The notes: generated by a model not told the origin, from the sequence alone. Numbered from the stretch's first letter, positions 33,125 through 44,426 are shown. The stretch is 64,000 nucleotides of DNA from Palauibacter sp022826685 (GCF_965221685.1 NZ_OZ244907.1); one strand, 5' to 3'. Made by a program: numbers and translations.

Positions 33125-35597
33125 TCCGTCCGCCCGCTGGCGACTCCTTCCGGCTCCTCGGCCGGCTCCGGGAGCGAGTCCAGGGCGGGGATGGGGCCGG
33201 TGTCGCCCTGCGCGGCCTGCTCGAGGTCGATCGGCGCCGACGCCCCCTCCACCCCGGCGGTCGCCGCCTCCTCCACGCCGCTCGTCTCCGCCTCCTCCCC
33301 GGCGGACGTCTCGCCCGGAGCGCCCGACGTCTCCCCGGGTGCCGCCGGTTGCGGGTAGTCGATGCGGTGGTGATAGAGCCCCGTGAGGACGTGCGCGAAC
33401 TCCCGCTTGACGATGCGGAGGTCGCGGTATGTGAGCGGGCAGTCGTCGAGTTCGCCGTAGTCGATCCGGTCCTGCACGAGCCGGTCGATCAGGGCCCGAA
33501 TGCGCTCGGGGCTCGGGTTCGAGAGGACGCGCGACGCCGCTTCCACCGCATCCGCGAGCATCGCCACGCCCGTTTCCCTGCTCTGCGGCTTAGGGCCGGG
33601 GTAGGCGAAGTCGCTCGGGTCCACCTCCGCAACGCCGTCCCGGGCACGCGCCTTCTCGAGGAAGTAGCGGATGAGCTGCGTCCCGTGGTGCTCGCGAATG
33701 AAGTCCTTCACGATCTCGGGCAGACGCGCTTCCTCCGCCATGGCGAGTCCGTGGCGCACGTGGTCGCGCAGGATCTCGGCGCTCTGCCACGGCGTGAGAC
33801 GGTCGTGCGGGTTCAGCCCGCGCGGCTGGTTCTCGATGAAGTACTGCGGACGCTCGAGCTTTCCGATGTCGTGATAGTAGACCCCCACGCGGCCCTGCAG
33901 GGAGTCGGCCCCGATCGCCTCGCAGGCGGCCTCGACGAGGTTCGCCACGTTGATCGAGTGGGCGTACGTGCCGGGCGCCTCGCGCGCCAGCCGCCTCAGG
34001 AGCGGCCGGTTCATGTCGGAGAGTTCGAGCAGCGACGCCTCCGTCGTCCGCCCCGTGAAGGCCTCGAGCAGCGGGAGGCCGATGCCGACGCCGAGTCCCG
34101 TGCACACGGTGGCGTTGAGGAGCCCGAGCGCCGCGGTCGTGCCCATCTCGCCCAGCGCGTAGTGGCCCGTGAGGACGAGCAGGAGGCCGGCCCCCACGTA
34201 CGCCGCGGTGATCAGGGCGACGAGGACCCAGCTCTGCGAACGCGTGCGGATCGTGTGCACCGCGAAGGCCGCCGTGACCCCGCCCGCCACGGTGACCATG
34301 GGGGCCGCGAGTCCCGAGAAGTACGGCTGGCCCATGAGGATTCCCGTGATCGTCGAGACGACGACGAGACCCAGGAGGCTGTCGAACAGCGCGGCGGCGA
34401 GGAAGCCGGCCAGCGCGATCGGCACGAGCGCGGGCGAACCCTGGGCGGCGGCCACCGCACCGGCCGACGCCATCACGATGACGACGAGCCCTAGCAACAC
34501 GGTGAAGCTTGGGAGATCCTCGTAGACGTCGCGGCGGAAGCGGAAGGTCGCGAAGACGAGAATCCCGAGCATGCTCACGACAAGAAGGATCATGCCCAGG
34601 TTGCGGAGGAAGTCCGATGTCGTGCGCGTACCCCCCCGCTCCAGGATCTGGGCCTGGTAGGCGAGGAGTCGGCGGTATTCCTCCTCCGTCACCACCGTAT
34701 TCTCGGTGATGATGCGCTCTCCCTCGAGCACGAAGCCCTCGACCTGGGGGATCGCGGCCCGGGCCTGCTCCCGCGCCTGCCGCGTCGCGTCCTGGTCGAT
34801 GCGCAGCGTCGGCTGCGCCATCAGGAGGAGCTGCTGGAAGAGCGCCGCGCCTCCGGGCGGCAGCTGGTCTCCCACCCCTTCCCGGGCCGCCCGCGTGAAG
34901 TCGTCGAGCCGGACGAGATCCGCGACGGCGCGCACGCGGTCGTCGCCGGATGGCCCCTCGCGCGCGACGACGTTCGCGGCGCTGATGTCCTCGAGTTCGC
35001 TCCCGCGGATCACGCCCTCGCGCAGTCCCTCGAAGGCCGTCGCCAGTTCGTCGCGCAGCTCGGCGCGCGACGCCTCGTCGAGGAGGTATTCGACCTGAAG
35101 CGAGTCGATCACCGCCTCGGCCGAGAGGTCGACCCCGATCCCGCCCGCGACCTGGCGGACCTCGTCCCGGACGACCGTGGCGCCGGCCGGGGGCGGAAGC
35201 CCTTCCTCCGCGACTCGCGCTTCCGCGGCGGGGATGACGGAATCGAGCTGTGCGATGAAGGCGTTCACGCGCTCGATGCTGCTGTCCGCGCGCGCGGGTT
35301 CGAAGCGCAGCCTCGGCGTCACGCCGGCCTCCGCCTCGTCCTGCTCCTCCCGGAGGCGGTCGGGGTCCTTGGGCACGTCGAAATCGAAATCGGCGTTGAT
35401 CGTCTGCCGGGCGACGCTGCCGGGGTCGATGCCGTCGAACCCGCTCGGCGTGAGCTGCGGGAACATGAGGGGGACGGCGAGGGCGATGACGGCGACCATC
35501 CCGGCCCGGAATCCGTGGTGGACCCACGCGTCCCGGCGGCCGCCGGCCGGCGGCCGGTTCACGGCACGGAGGTAGTCTCGGACGCGACCCAGGAAAC

Positions 35598-35601
<4 letters not shown>
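33121..35601 (-). CDS. 7TM-HD phosphohydrolase (PgpH/YqfF-like, probable cyclic-di-AMP phosphodiesterase)
   Basis: 826 aa. N-terminal membrane anchor, a large extracytoplasmic 7TMR-HDED-type domain (about residues 60-320), seven membrane helices (LGMILLVVSMLGILVF to LGLLNATVCTGLGVGIGLPL), then an HD domain: YYHDIGKLERPQYF, RDHVRHGLAMAEE, and IREHHGTQLIRYF. PgpH homologues hydrolyse cyclic-di-AMP. The last 80 residues are an acidic Pro/Glu/Thr-rich tail with short GETSGAPGETSAG duplications, probably disordered. The start is TTG, overlapping the phoH stop as TTGA. It lies between phoH and ybeY, as in many phyla. Confidence 0.88.
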
Positions 35602-36565
<964 letters not shown>

Positions 36566-36569
<4 letters not shown>

Positions 36570-38347
36570 GTTCCGCTCCTTCCGGCCCCTCCCGTCACCG
36601 AGATCCCGAGTTCCTCGAGTTCAGCCGGAGTCACGGACGAGGGCGACCGCTCGAGCAGGCCGCGCGCCGCGGCGGTCTTCGGGAACGCGATGACGTCCCG
36701 GATCGACGCGCAGCCGACCATCTCGGCCACGACGCGGTCCATTCCGACCGCGAACCCTCCGTGCGGCGGGACGCCGTAGCGGAACGCCTCCAGCAGGAAA
36801 CCGAAGCGCGCCTCGACCTCCTCGGGCGTGAGGCCCGTCGCCTCGAGGATGACGCGCTGCACCTCGGGGAGGTGACACCGGATGCTCCCGCTGGCGAACT
36901 CGATGCCGTTGTAGACGATGTCGTACGCGACCGCGTTCACGGAGAGCGGATCTTCGCGCAGACGCTCGGGATCGGGGTCCGCCGGCATCGTGAAGGCGTG
37001 CTGGGCCGGAACGGGGAGGCCGGTGTCGGAATCCCGGTGGTAGAGGGGGAACTCCGTGATCCAGAGCCACGCTTCCCCATTTTCGTCCACGGCGCCGAGT
37101 TCCCGGGCCGCCGCGCGCCGCAGCCGGTCGAGCGCCGGCGAACTCTCCGCGTCGAGGCCGGCGACGAAGAAGACGAGATCGCCCTCCCCCACCCCGAACT
37201 CCGCTTCGAGCATACCCGCGACCTCCTCGCCGACGAGCTTCGCGGGCGGACCGGACCAGCCGTCCGCGGTGCGCTTCAGCCACAGGGCGCCCTTCGCGCC
37301 GGCCTCCTGCGCGAGCTTGTCGTAGTGGGCGATCCGCGAGCGGGAGAGCGCCGCCCCGCCCGGAAGGACGAGCCCCCGGACGCGCCCTCCGGCGCGCGCG
37401 GCGCCGTCGAAGATGCCGAAGCCGATGCCGGTGAGCGCGTCCGTGAAATCCCGTATCTCCCACGGGATGCGGAGGTCCGGCTTGTCCGTGCCGTAGCGCT
37501 CCATCGCCTCGGCGTGGGGCAAACGCCTGAAGGGGATGGAGAGGTCCCGCCCGAGCCCGTCCCGCCAGATGCGCGCGAACATCTTCTCCGCGGCACGGAA
37601 CACATCGTCCTGCTCGACGAACGCCATCTCCACGTCGATCTGCGTGAACTCCGGCTGGCGGTCCGCCCGCAAATCCTCGTCCCGGAGACACTTCGCGATC
37701 TGGAAATACCGGTCGAAGCCGCCGCACATCAGAAGCTGCTTGTAGAGCTGGGGCGACTGCGGGAGGGCGAAGAATCGGCCCTGGTGCACCCGGCTGGGGA
37801 CGAGGTAGTCCCGTGCCCCCTCCGGCGTCTGCCGCGTGAGGAGCGGGGTCTCGATCTCGACGAATCCCTGCTCGGTGAGCGAGGCGCGCACCGCGTTCGT
37901 CGCCACGTGCCGCAGCCTCAGGTTGCGCTGCATCTCTGGACGGCGCAGGTCGAGGATCCGGTGGCGGAGGCGAAGCTCCTCCGAGGGCAGCTCTTCGTCC
38001 GGGGGTTGATAGACGAGGATCGGGAGCGGGTCGGAGACGGAGACCCGCCGAAGACTCGACACGCGGATCTCGATCTCGCCCGTGAGCATCTCCGGGTTCG
38101 GCTCGGGGCGCGGCGCGACGACGCCCGTCGCCTGCACGACGTCCTCCGGATTCAGCTCCGCCACGAGCGCGAGGCCGGCGGCGTCCGACCACTCCGGGCC
38201 GAAGGACAGCTGGAGCAGACCGGTCCGGTCGCGCAGGTCGACGAAGAAGAGTCCTCCGAGGTCGCGGCGGCGGTGTACCCATCCGATGACCCGGACTTCG
38301 CGTCCGGACCACGAAGCCTCGACCTGCCCGCAGCCGGCGTCGCGCAA
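36566..38347 (-). CDS. aspS: Aspartyl-tRNA synthetase (probable TTG start)
   Basis: 593 aa. OB-fold anticodon domain (GWVHRRRDLGGLFFVDLRDR), class II motif 2 (YFQIAKCLRDEDLRADRQPEFTQID), the bacterial GAD insertion, and motif 3 (GGFAVGMDRVVAEM). There is no ATG or GTG near the expected N-terminus. TTG 38347 gives (M)RDAGCGQVEASWSGREV, which aligns with the usual bacterial start and gives the usual length near 590. Longer versions of the frame extend antisense into rlmN and are not believable. A ribosome site is weak. The stop overlaps phoH by 4 nt. Confidence 0.92.
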
Positions 38348-38506
38348 GGCGGTCTCGAGGGAGGCCGGCTCACGCCGTTCGGTCGGTAGCGATAGTTTGG
38401 TCAGGAGAACTCGCGGCGTAAGGGAATCGGCTCGGAATCGGTTCTGAGAAGTGCGGAACGCCGTGGAAGATAGCCGATTTTCGGCGGCGCCAGCAAGAAG
38501 CGGGGA

Positions 38507-39577
38507 ATGACGGAAAGCACACGAGCGGAACTGCTTGCGGAGTCGGGAGATGGCGGGCGGGAGCGGCTGGCGGCGTTCTTCGCCGCGCGCGGAGAGCCGG
38601 CGTATCGGGCGCGGCAGGTCGAGAAGTGGATCTGGGAGCGGGGGGCGCGTGCCTTCGACGAGATGACGAACCTCCCCGCCGGCCTCCGGGAAGCGCTGGA
38701 CGCCGCCTTTTCCCTCACCCCGATCGAACCCGACTACGTCGCCCGCTCGAAGGACGGGACGGTGAAGCACCTGTGGCGGCTCGAGGACGGCGAGCGGGTC
38801 GAGTCCGTGCTCATCCCGACGCGCGACCGCCTCACGCTCTGTCTATCGTCGCAGGCCGGCTGCGCGCTCGCGTGCCGCTTCTGCGCGACCGGCGACTTCG
38901 GGTTCCGGCGCCAGTTGAGGGCGGCCGAGATCGTGGCACAGTACCGCGACTCCCTGCGCGTGGCGCGCGAGGAGATGGGGCGGCCGGCGTCCAGCCCGAT
39001 CTCCAACGTCGTGTACATGGGAATGGGAGAACCCCTGGCGAACCTCGACGGGGTCATAGGATCGCTCGCATCCCTGCACGGAGGGTTCGGCCTCGGGGCA
39101 CGGCGCATCACCGTGTCGACGGTGGGACTCATCCCCGGGATCCTGGAACTCGCCCGGCGGCCGGAACCGTTTGAACTCGCCGTCTCCCTTCACGCGCCGT
39201 CCCACGAACTGCGGCTGGAACTGATGCCGATCGAGAAGCGCTACCCGCTGCCGGAGCTGTTCGACGCCCTTCGCACGTATCAGAGCTACAAGAACCGGCG
39301 CATCAGCTTCGAGTACACGCTCATCCGGGGGGTGAACGACGACCCGGCGCTGGCGGAGTCGCTGGCGAAGCTCGCGCGGGGGCTCATCTGCTTCGTGAAT
39401 CTCATCCCCTTCAACCCCATCCCCTCACGTCCGGAGTGGGGCCCGAGCTCGGCCGAGGGGATCGCGCGATTTTCGGAGGCGCTCGCCGCGCGAGGGGTGG
39501 GCAACGCGGTGAGAAGGCCGCGGGGACGGGACATCGCCGCCGCGTGTGGGCAACTGCGCCTGTCGCGGGAAAGCTAG
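38507..39577 (+). CDS. rlmN: Dual-specificity RNA methyltransferase RlmN
   Basis: 356-aa radical SAM enzyme that methylates C2 of A2503 in 23S rRNA and A37 of some tRNAs. The 4Fe-4S cluster cysteines are Cys119, Cys123 and Cys126 (CALACRFC), followed by GDFGFRRQL; NVVYMGMGEPLANLD and ITVSTVGLIPGI are conserved core motifs. C-terminal GRDIAAACGQL contains the methyl-carrier cysteine. It is divergent from aspS with a 160-bp gap. Its TAG stop and the stop of the convergent LytR_C gene share the palindrome CTAG. Confidence 0.94.
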   Translation: MTESTRAELLAESGDGGRERLAAFFAARGEPAYRARQVEKWIWERGARAFDEMTNLPAGLREALDAAFSLTPIEPDYVARSKDGTVKHLWRLEDGERVESVLIPTRDRLTLCLSSQAGCALACRFCATGDFGFRRQLRAAEIVAQYRDSLRVAREEMGRPASSPISNVVYMGMGEPLANLDGVIGSLASLHGGFGLGARRITVSTVGLIPGILELARRPEPFELAVSLHAPSHELRLELMPIEKRYPLPELFDALRTYQSYKNRRISFEYTLIRGVNDDPALAESLAKLARGLICFVNLIPFNPIPSRPEWGPSSAEGIARFSEALAARGVGNAVRRPRGRDIAAACGQLRLSRES

Positions 39578-40200
39578 TCCGGCTCAGCCGTTCCCAGATT
39601 GCCGAGCAGGCCGGACCAGTCGCTCCCCACCACCACGCTCGCATCGAGGAAGAGTTCGGGGTCGATGGCAACGGCCAGAGAGTCCGCGCTCAGCTCGCGG
39701 GCGACGGTGAGCGCGGCGCCGAGGCGGCCCGATCGATCGAGAACGTGCGTGACCTCGTGGTCGAAGTGGTCGGCGTTCCCGGTCGCGACGACATCGAAAC
39801 CGAGGAGCCGGAGTCGGTCGGCGAACTGACGCGCGAGCCCCCGCTCTCCGGCCCCGTTGAGGACTTCGACCTTGATTCGGTTCGTCAGGTTCTCCCGCCC
39901 GGGCGTCTCTCCCGTCGCGGAACCCGTCACCGTGGGACCGCCCTCCGCTGCGCCCGGAGACACGGTCCCCGCGGTCGCGGTCGGTACGGATCCGGCCAGA
40001 ATCGCGAGTCGCACGACCTTCCATTCCTCCCAGAAGAGACCGATAAAGGCGCCGGCACCGATGAGAACCGCCGTCGTGATCAGTCCCCGGAATGCGGAAG
40101 CCACTCGTTTGAAGGAACCCTGCCGCCTGCGATAGCGGGCACGACCCTCGGGACCTCGTCGCGTCTCCCGCCTGGACCGTCGTCTGGACCTCGAAAGCAC
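39574..40200 (-). CDS. LytR_C-domain membrane-anchored protein
   Basis: 208 aa. A very basic cytosolic N-terminus (SRSRRRSRRETRRG) and one membrane helix (ITTAVLIGAGAFIGLFW) precede a C-terminal LytR_C domain: IKVEVLNGAGERGLARQFADRLRLLGFDVVATG, then an ALTVARELSADSLAV segment. The LytR_C domain occurs in cell-envelope proteins, often next to yqeK/rsfS; function unproven. Start GTG 40200 has GGGAGG seven bases upstream and is favoured over the ORF's first GTG 30 nt earlier. It is 90 bp downstream of the HD protein on the same strand. Confidence 0.75.
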   Translation of the reverse strand: MLSRSRRRSRRETRRGPEGRARYRRRQGSFKRVASAFRGLITTAVLIGAGAFIGLFWEEWKVVRLAILAGSVPTATAGTVSPGAAEGGPTVTGSATGETPGRENLTNRIKVEVLNGAGERGLARQFADRLRLLGFDVVATGNADHFDHEVTHVLDRSGRLGAALTVARELSADSLAVAIDPELFLDASVVVGSDWSGLLGNLGTAEPD

Positions 40201-40290
40201 TCTGTCGCCTCCCGTCGTCCTCCCATCCACCCATGGATCGTGCTCGGCCGCCGCCCTGCCTCACGCCTCCCCGCGCTGCCGGCAATCTAA

Positions 40291-40893
40291 TCAACCGTTT
40301 AGCGATTTGCGAAAAACCGGCGCGGTGATCGTCTCCCAGAACCCGGCGGTCGCGGAGGAAATGGGGAGGAAACCGTCGATGAGGATGCCGATCTTCGCGG
40401 TCGCGACGTCGACGAGCACGGCGTGCCAGTCGTCGGGCAAGCGGCGCCGCAGGTCGGCACGCTCCTGGCCCAGGGCGAGGCGGCCCGGCTCCAGGAAGTC
40501 GGCCATGTAGAGGGCCTGTCCAAGGGCGTCGAGATCCCGGTGTCCGGTGGTGTGGAAGGCGATGGCTCGCAGGAGCGGCTCGTCATCGACGCCCGCCGCG
40601 CGCAGCCGGTTCGCGCATGCCGGACCGTGGAGGAGCGGGTCGGGCCATGCTTCCGCCTCGTCGACGAGGGGACGCAGGGCTTCCACGGCTTCTTCCTTGA
40701 GTGCGTCGTGGAGGAGGCCCGTCGCGCGCCAGCGGATCCGCGTCCGCTGGTCGTGCCCGAGGGCGTCGGCCCAGTCCCCCATCAACGTGGCGACCCGCCC
40801 GGCGTGATTGATGCGCGCGGGGCTCATGACGGCCCAGTCGGGGGGGCGTTCCTCGGTGCCGGCCGCGTGGATGATCGGGTGAAGCTTGTCCAC
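40291..40893 (-). CDS. YqeK-like HD-domain hydrolase
   Basis: 200 aa. The metal-binding HD pattern is NHAGRVATLM (first His), TGLLHDALKEEAVE (His-Asp pair), HGPACANRLRAAG and IAFHTTGHRDLDALGQALYMADFLEPGR, the last being characteristic of YqeK, which cleaves diadenosine tetraphosphate. Start is uncertain: GTG 40893 avoids overlap with the divergent RqcH gene, while an ATG at 40964 would overlap it. The neighbouring LytR_C gene fits the yqeK-LytR pairing seen in several phyla; nadD and rsfS are not in the window. Confidence 0.75.
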   Translation of the reverse strand: MDKLHPIIHAAGTEERPPDWAVMSPARINHAGRVATLMGDWADALGHDQRTRIRWRATGLLHDALKEEAVEALRPLVDEAEAWPDPLLHGPACANRLRAAGVDDEPLLRAIAFHTTGHRDLDALGQALYMADFLEPGRLALGQERADLRRRLPDDWHAVLVDVATAKIGILIDGFLPISSATAGFWETITAPVFRKSLNG

Positions 40894-40954
40894 GTGAGGT
40901 TCGTCTCGGTTGCGGAGTTTGTCGGGATCGCGCGGGGCCCCGAATATAGTCGCA

Positions 40955-42724
40955 ATGGGCATTCGATACGACTCCTTCCTCGCCCGGGCCCTCGCCCGCG
41001 AGATCCTCGATCGCTGGCGGGGCGTCCGCATCGCCGGGCTCCGCATGGCATCGGGGCGGCGCGCCGTGGAACTCGCCTTCGAGGACGGGTCGCGGCTCGT
41101 CGCGATGCTGCACCCGCTGCACGGGCACGTCCTGGAGCTCGGCGCCGATGCACCAGCCTCGGGGGTGGAAGGGAAGGCGCTGCGGACCGGACGGCTGTCG
41201 CTCGTGGACGCGCGGTCGCCGGCGGACGAGCGCGCCCTGCTCCTGACGTTCGGAGACCGGGCGGGGCGTCCGTGGGAGATGCTGGCGATCGAACTCCAGT
41301 CCCGCCGCTGGAACGCCGTGCACTGCCGCCGGACGGAGCCCGACGCGGACGAGCGCCCGACGTGGCGAATCGAGGCGGCGCTGCTCGCGAGAGATGCGGG
41401 GGACCGCTCGCTGCGTCGCGGGGCGTCGTACGAGCCGCCTTCGTCCGCGCGGCGAGCCATTGCAGCTCCGCCGTCGGAGGTGGAGTGGGCCGCCGTGCTG
41501 GCGGGAGACGAGGCCGACCGCCGGCAGGCCGTGCTGCGGACGTGGGCGTGGACGAGCGCGCTCAACGTCGACTGGATCCTGGCCGGATCCGACCCGGCGG
41601 AGACGTACGGGCGATACCGGGCGCTCCACGCGCTCGCGGCGGCGCCCCCGCGCGGCCCGGCCGCTTCCGATGCGCCGGGCACGCCGCCCCGGCCGGCCGT
41701 CGTGCTCGACCGCCCGTGGGGCCCGCAGCCCTATCCGCACCCCGTCGGGGCCGGCAGCGGGTCCGCCGCCGGACTGCTGACCGCGGCCGCGCAACTGCTC
41801 GCCCCCGGCGGCGGCCCCGCCCCCGCCCTCCAGGCCCTCCCCGGGGCCGCCACCGACGACGACGACGGAGACGAAGCGGCGCAGATCCGGAGGCGCCTCC
41901 GAGCCCGCCGAAAGCGGCACCGGCGCCGGGCCGCCGCGCTCGAACGGCAGCTGGCCGCGGCCGGTCCGCCGGACGAGCCCCGCCTCCTCGGCCAGATCCT
42001 CCTCGCGCGCAAGGACGAGGTGCCGAAGGGCGCTTCCGCCGCGACGCTGCCGGACTTCGGCGGCGCTCCGCGCGAGATCGCGCTCGACCCCGCCCGTGAC
42101 GCGGTCGCCAACGCGGAGGCCTTCTTCGACGAGGCCCGGCGCCGGGAGCGCGCGCTGGAGCGTCTGCCCGGCGCGATCGCGACGGCCCGCGAGCGCGCGG
42201 CCGAGTTCGACGCCCACCTGGAGCGGCTCGCCGAGTCCGGCCCGTCGGACGCCCTGTGGGCCGCGGCCGGCGGGAAGCCGGTGGGCGCCCGCGCGGGCGG
42301 GACACGGGCGGGCGACCCCGAACTCCGGATACCCTACACGCGGCTCCGATCCTCGGGCGGGCTGGAGATCCGCGTCGGACGCGGCGCCCGCGACAACGAC
42401 GACCTCACCTTCCGCCACTCCGCGCCGGACGACATCTGGCTGCACGCCTCTCAGGCCTCGGGCGCGCACGTCATTCTGCGCTGGGGGCGAAGGGACGAGA
42501 ATCCGCCGCGCCGCGACCTGCTCGAGGCCGCGACGGCGGCGGCGGTCCACAGCGGCGCCCGCCACAGCCGCACGGCCCCGGTCATCTGGACCCGCCGCAA
42601 GTACGTCCGCAAGCCGCGGAAGTCCCCGCCGGGCACGGTGACCCCGGACCGCGTGCAGACGATCTTCGTCGAACCGGATTCGGACCTCGTGAAGGCGATG
42701 GCCCGGCGCACGGAGGACGCATGA
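40955..42724 (+). CDS. rqcH: RqcH/NFACT-family protein (ribosome quality control)
   Basis: 589 aa. The N-terminal NFACT-N domain (YDSFLARALAREILDRW, MLHPLHGHVLEL) and a helical middle (basic coiled region RRRLRARRKRHRRRAAALERQ) lead to the NFACT-R domain: LEIRVGRGARDNDDLTF, DDIWLHASQASGAHVIL, and the YVRKPRKSPPGTV basic end. RqcH binds stalled 50S subunits and adds C-terminal alanine tails. An Ala/Pro-rich insert of about 60 residues sits near positions 220-300. The N-domain is divergent, so tailing activity is inferred. Its TGA overlaps the start of the ADP-ribosylglycohydrolase gene (ATGA). Confidence 0.85.
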   Translation: MGIRYDSFLARALAREILDRWRGVRIAGLRMASGRRAVELAFEDGSRLVAMLHPLHGHVLELGADAPASGVEGKALRTGRLSLVDARSPADERALLLTFGDRAGRPWEMLAIELQSRRWNAVHCRRTEPDADERPTWRIEAALLARDAGDRSLRRGASYEPPSSARRAIAAPPSEVEWAAVLAGDEADRRQAVLRTWAWTSALNVDWILAGSDPAETYGRYRALHALAAAPPRGPAASDAPGTPPRPAVVLDRPWGPQPYPHPVGAGSGSAAGLLTAAAQLLAPGGGPAPALQALPGAATDDDDGDEAAQIRRRLRARRKRHRRRAAALERQLAAAGPPDEPRLLGQILLARKDEVPKGASAATLPDFGGAPREIALDPARDAVANAEAFFDEARRRERALERLPGAIATARERAAEFDAHLERLAESGPSDALWAAAGGKPVGARAGGTRAGDPELRIPYTRLRSSGGLEIRVGRGARDNDDLTFRHSAPDDIWLHASQASGAHVILRWGRRDENPPRRDLLEAATAAAVHSGARHSRTAPVIWTRRKYVRKPRKSPPGTVTPDRVQTIFVEPDSDLVKAMARRTEDA

Positions 42725-43674
42725 ACGCGCCGAGCCTCGACCGCGCGCGCGGCTGCCTCATCGGCCAGATCGCCGGCGATTCGCTCGGCAGCCTCGTCGA
42801 GTTCCAGTCGTCAGAGGACATCCGTTACCTCCATCCCGAAGGGGTCCGCGACCTGCGGGACGGCGGCACGTTCGACACGCTGGCGGGACAGCCGACGGAC
42901 GACTCCGAGATGGCCCTCGCACTGGCCCGCACGCTGATCGCCCGCGGCACGTACGACCCGGAGGCGGCAGACCGCGCCTACCGCGAGTGGCTCGACTCGG
43001 AGCCGTTCGACTGCGGCCTGACGATCCGCGACGGACTGCTCGGAAATCCGCGCCGCGAGAGCCAGGCCAACGGGGCGCTGATGCGCATCGGTCCGCTGGG
43101 CATCTTCGGCTCCCGCCATCGACTCGACACCGTCGCGCGCTGGGCGCGGGAAGACGCCGGCCTCACGCACCCGCATCGGGTCTGTCTCGACGCGAATGCC
43201 CTCTTCGCGATGGCGCTCGCCCACGCGATCGACCGCGGTCCGACGCCGCACGAGTTGTACGAACGGATCGTGACGTGGGCGGAGGAGGAGGAGATCTGCC
43301 CGCCGGTGCGGGCGTGCGTAGAGGAGGCCGCCGTCGGGCCGCCGGAAGACTACATGACGCACATGGGCTGGGTCCTGATCGCACTCCGCAACGCGCTTTG
43401 GCAACTGCGGCACGCTCCAACGCTCGAAGAGGGCGTGATCGACAGCGTGATGAGGGGCGGCGATACCGACACGAACGCCGCGATCTGCGGAGCGCTCCTG
43501 GGAGCCGTCCACGGGTTGGAGGCCGTGCCCGCGCGCTGGACGGAGGCGATCCTGCGCTGCCGCCCCGAAGCAGGCCGACCCGGCGTCAGGCGACCGCGCC
43601 CCAAGGCGTACTGGCCGGTCGACGCCCTCGATCTCGCAACCCAACTCGCGCACCCGACACCCCCAGCGACCTGA
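42721..43674 (+). CDS. ADP-ribosylglycohydrolase (DraG/ARH family)
   Basis: 317 aa. Metal-binding motifs of the family are present: GDSLGSLVEF near the N-terminus, TDDSEMALAL (canonical TDDTxM) and the C-terminal GGDTDTNAAICGALLGA. These bind two Mg2+ and hydrolyse ADP-ribose from proteins or nucleic acids. ATG overlaps the rqcH stop by 4 nt (ATGA), so the pair is translationally coupled. No mono-ADP-ribosyltransferase is seen nearby. It ends 23 bp before the convergent ion-channel gene. Confidence 0.88.
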   Translation: MNAPSLDRARGCLIGQIAGDSLGSLVEFQSSEDIRYLHPEGVRDLRDGGTFDTLAGQPTDDSEMALALARTLIARGTYDPEAADRAYREWLDSEPFDCGLTIRDGLLGNPRRESQANGALMRIGPLGIFGSRHRLDTVARWAREDAGLTHPHRVCLDANALFAMALAHAIDRGPTPHELYERIVTWAEEEEICPPVRACVEEAAVGPPEDYMTHMGWVLIALRNALWQLRHAPTLEEGVIDSVMRGGDTDTNAAICGALLGAVHGLEAVPARWTEAILRCRPEAGRPGVRRPRPKAYWPVDALDLATQLAHPTPPAT

Positions 43675-43697
43675 CGCCGCCCGGTGCGTGGGTCGTG

Positions 43698-44426
43698 TCA
43701 GCGGGCCTCCAGGAGCGCTCGGATCGCGGCCATTTCCTCGCGGATCGCGTTCAACTGGCGATCCTTCGCGTCCTCCCGCGGCCGGATCACCCAGGATACC
43801 AGTGTGGCGGTCAGCGTCCCGACCAGCGCCGCGCCGACCGTCATCAGGGCGAGGCCGATGGCGCGCCCCGCCGCCGTGACCGGGAACGGGTCGCCCTGCT
43901 GGCCTGTCATGACCGTGAAGAAGGACCACCACAGCGCGGCCGGACCCGAGCCGATCTCGCCCCCCGCCGCCCGCTCCAGATAGAGGACGGCGATACTCGC
44001 GCCCACAACCGTCAGGATCGCGACGGACACGGCGACGAGCGCCGTGGTCTGTGCCCGGCGGCCCATCCAGAACGAGCCGACGACCCTCGCGGCGCGCGCG
44101 GCGCGGAGGAACCTCAAGATCCGCAGGACGCGCCCGATTCGGAATGCGCGGAGTTCCGTGATCGCGGGCAGGCTGGAGAGGAGATCGACCCAGCCCCAGG
44201 TGAGCATATATCGCTTGCGGTCCGGCGCCCGCGCGAGGGAGAGGAGGAAGTCCGCGAAGAAGACGACGCAGAAGGCCGTGTCCGCGTAGAAGAGAATGCG
44301 CAGGATCTCGGGATCCAGCGGCAACGCGAGTTCCACCACGAGAGCCACGAGCACGAGCACGCAGCAGACCAGCATGAAGATCTGGTACGGTGACGCCGTC
44401 GGAGGTGGTCGATCTGCTTCCGTCAT
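43698..44426 (-). CDS. Voltage-gated-type ion channel with non-GYG selectivity filter
   Basis: 242 aa with six predicted membrane helices. S4 is unmistakable, with arginine every third residue (RAFRIGRVLRILRFLRAARAAR). The pore region reads LWWSFFTVMTGQQGDPFPVTAAGR, where K+ channels have TVGYGD; here Val-Gly-Tyr are replaced by Gly-Gln-Gln. The C-terminal DRQLNAIREEMAAIRALL can form a short coiled coil. It is therefore VIC-superfamily but of uncertain ion selectivity. It is the last gene of the long minus-strand run. Confidence 0.85.
   Translation of the reverse strand: MTEADRPPPTASPYQIFMLVCCVLVLVALVVELALPLDPEILRILFYADTAFCVVFFADFLLSLARAPDRKRYMLTWGWVDLLSSLPAITELRAFRIGRVLRILRFLRAARAARVVGSFWMGRRAQTTALVAVSVAILTVVGASIAVLYLERAAGGEIGSGPAALWWSFFTVMTGQQGDPFPVTAAGRAIGLALMTVGAALVGTLTATLVSWVIRPREDAKDRQLNAIREEMAAIRALLEAR

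Noticed and set aside
33121..33420. Repeated Gly-Glu-Thr-Ser motifs in the PgpH-like tail
   Set aside because: Low-complexity acidic tail, likely disordered; not a functional repeat element.
38472..38486. GCCGA-TTT-TCGGC hairpin before rlmN
   Set aside because: Only a 5-bp stem, common by chance at this GC content.
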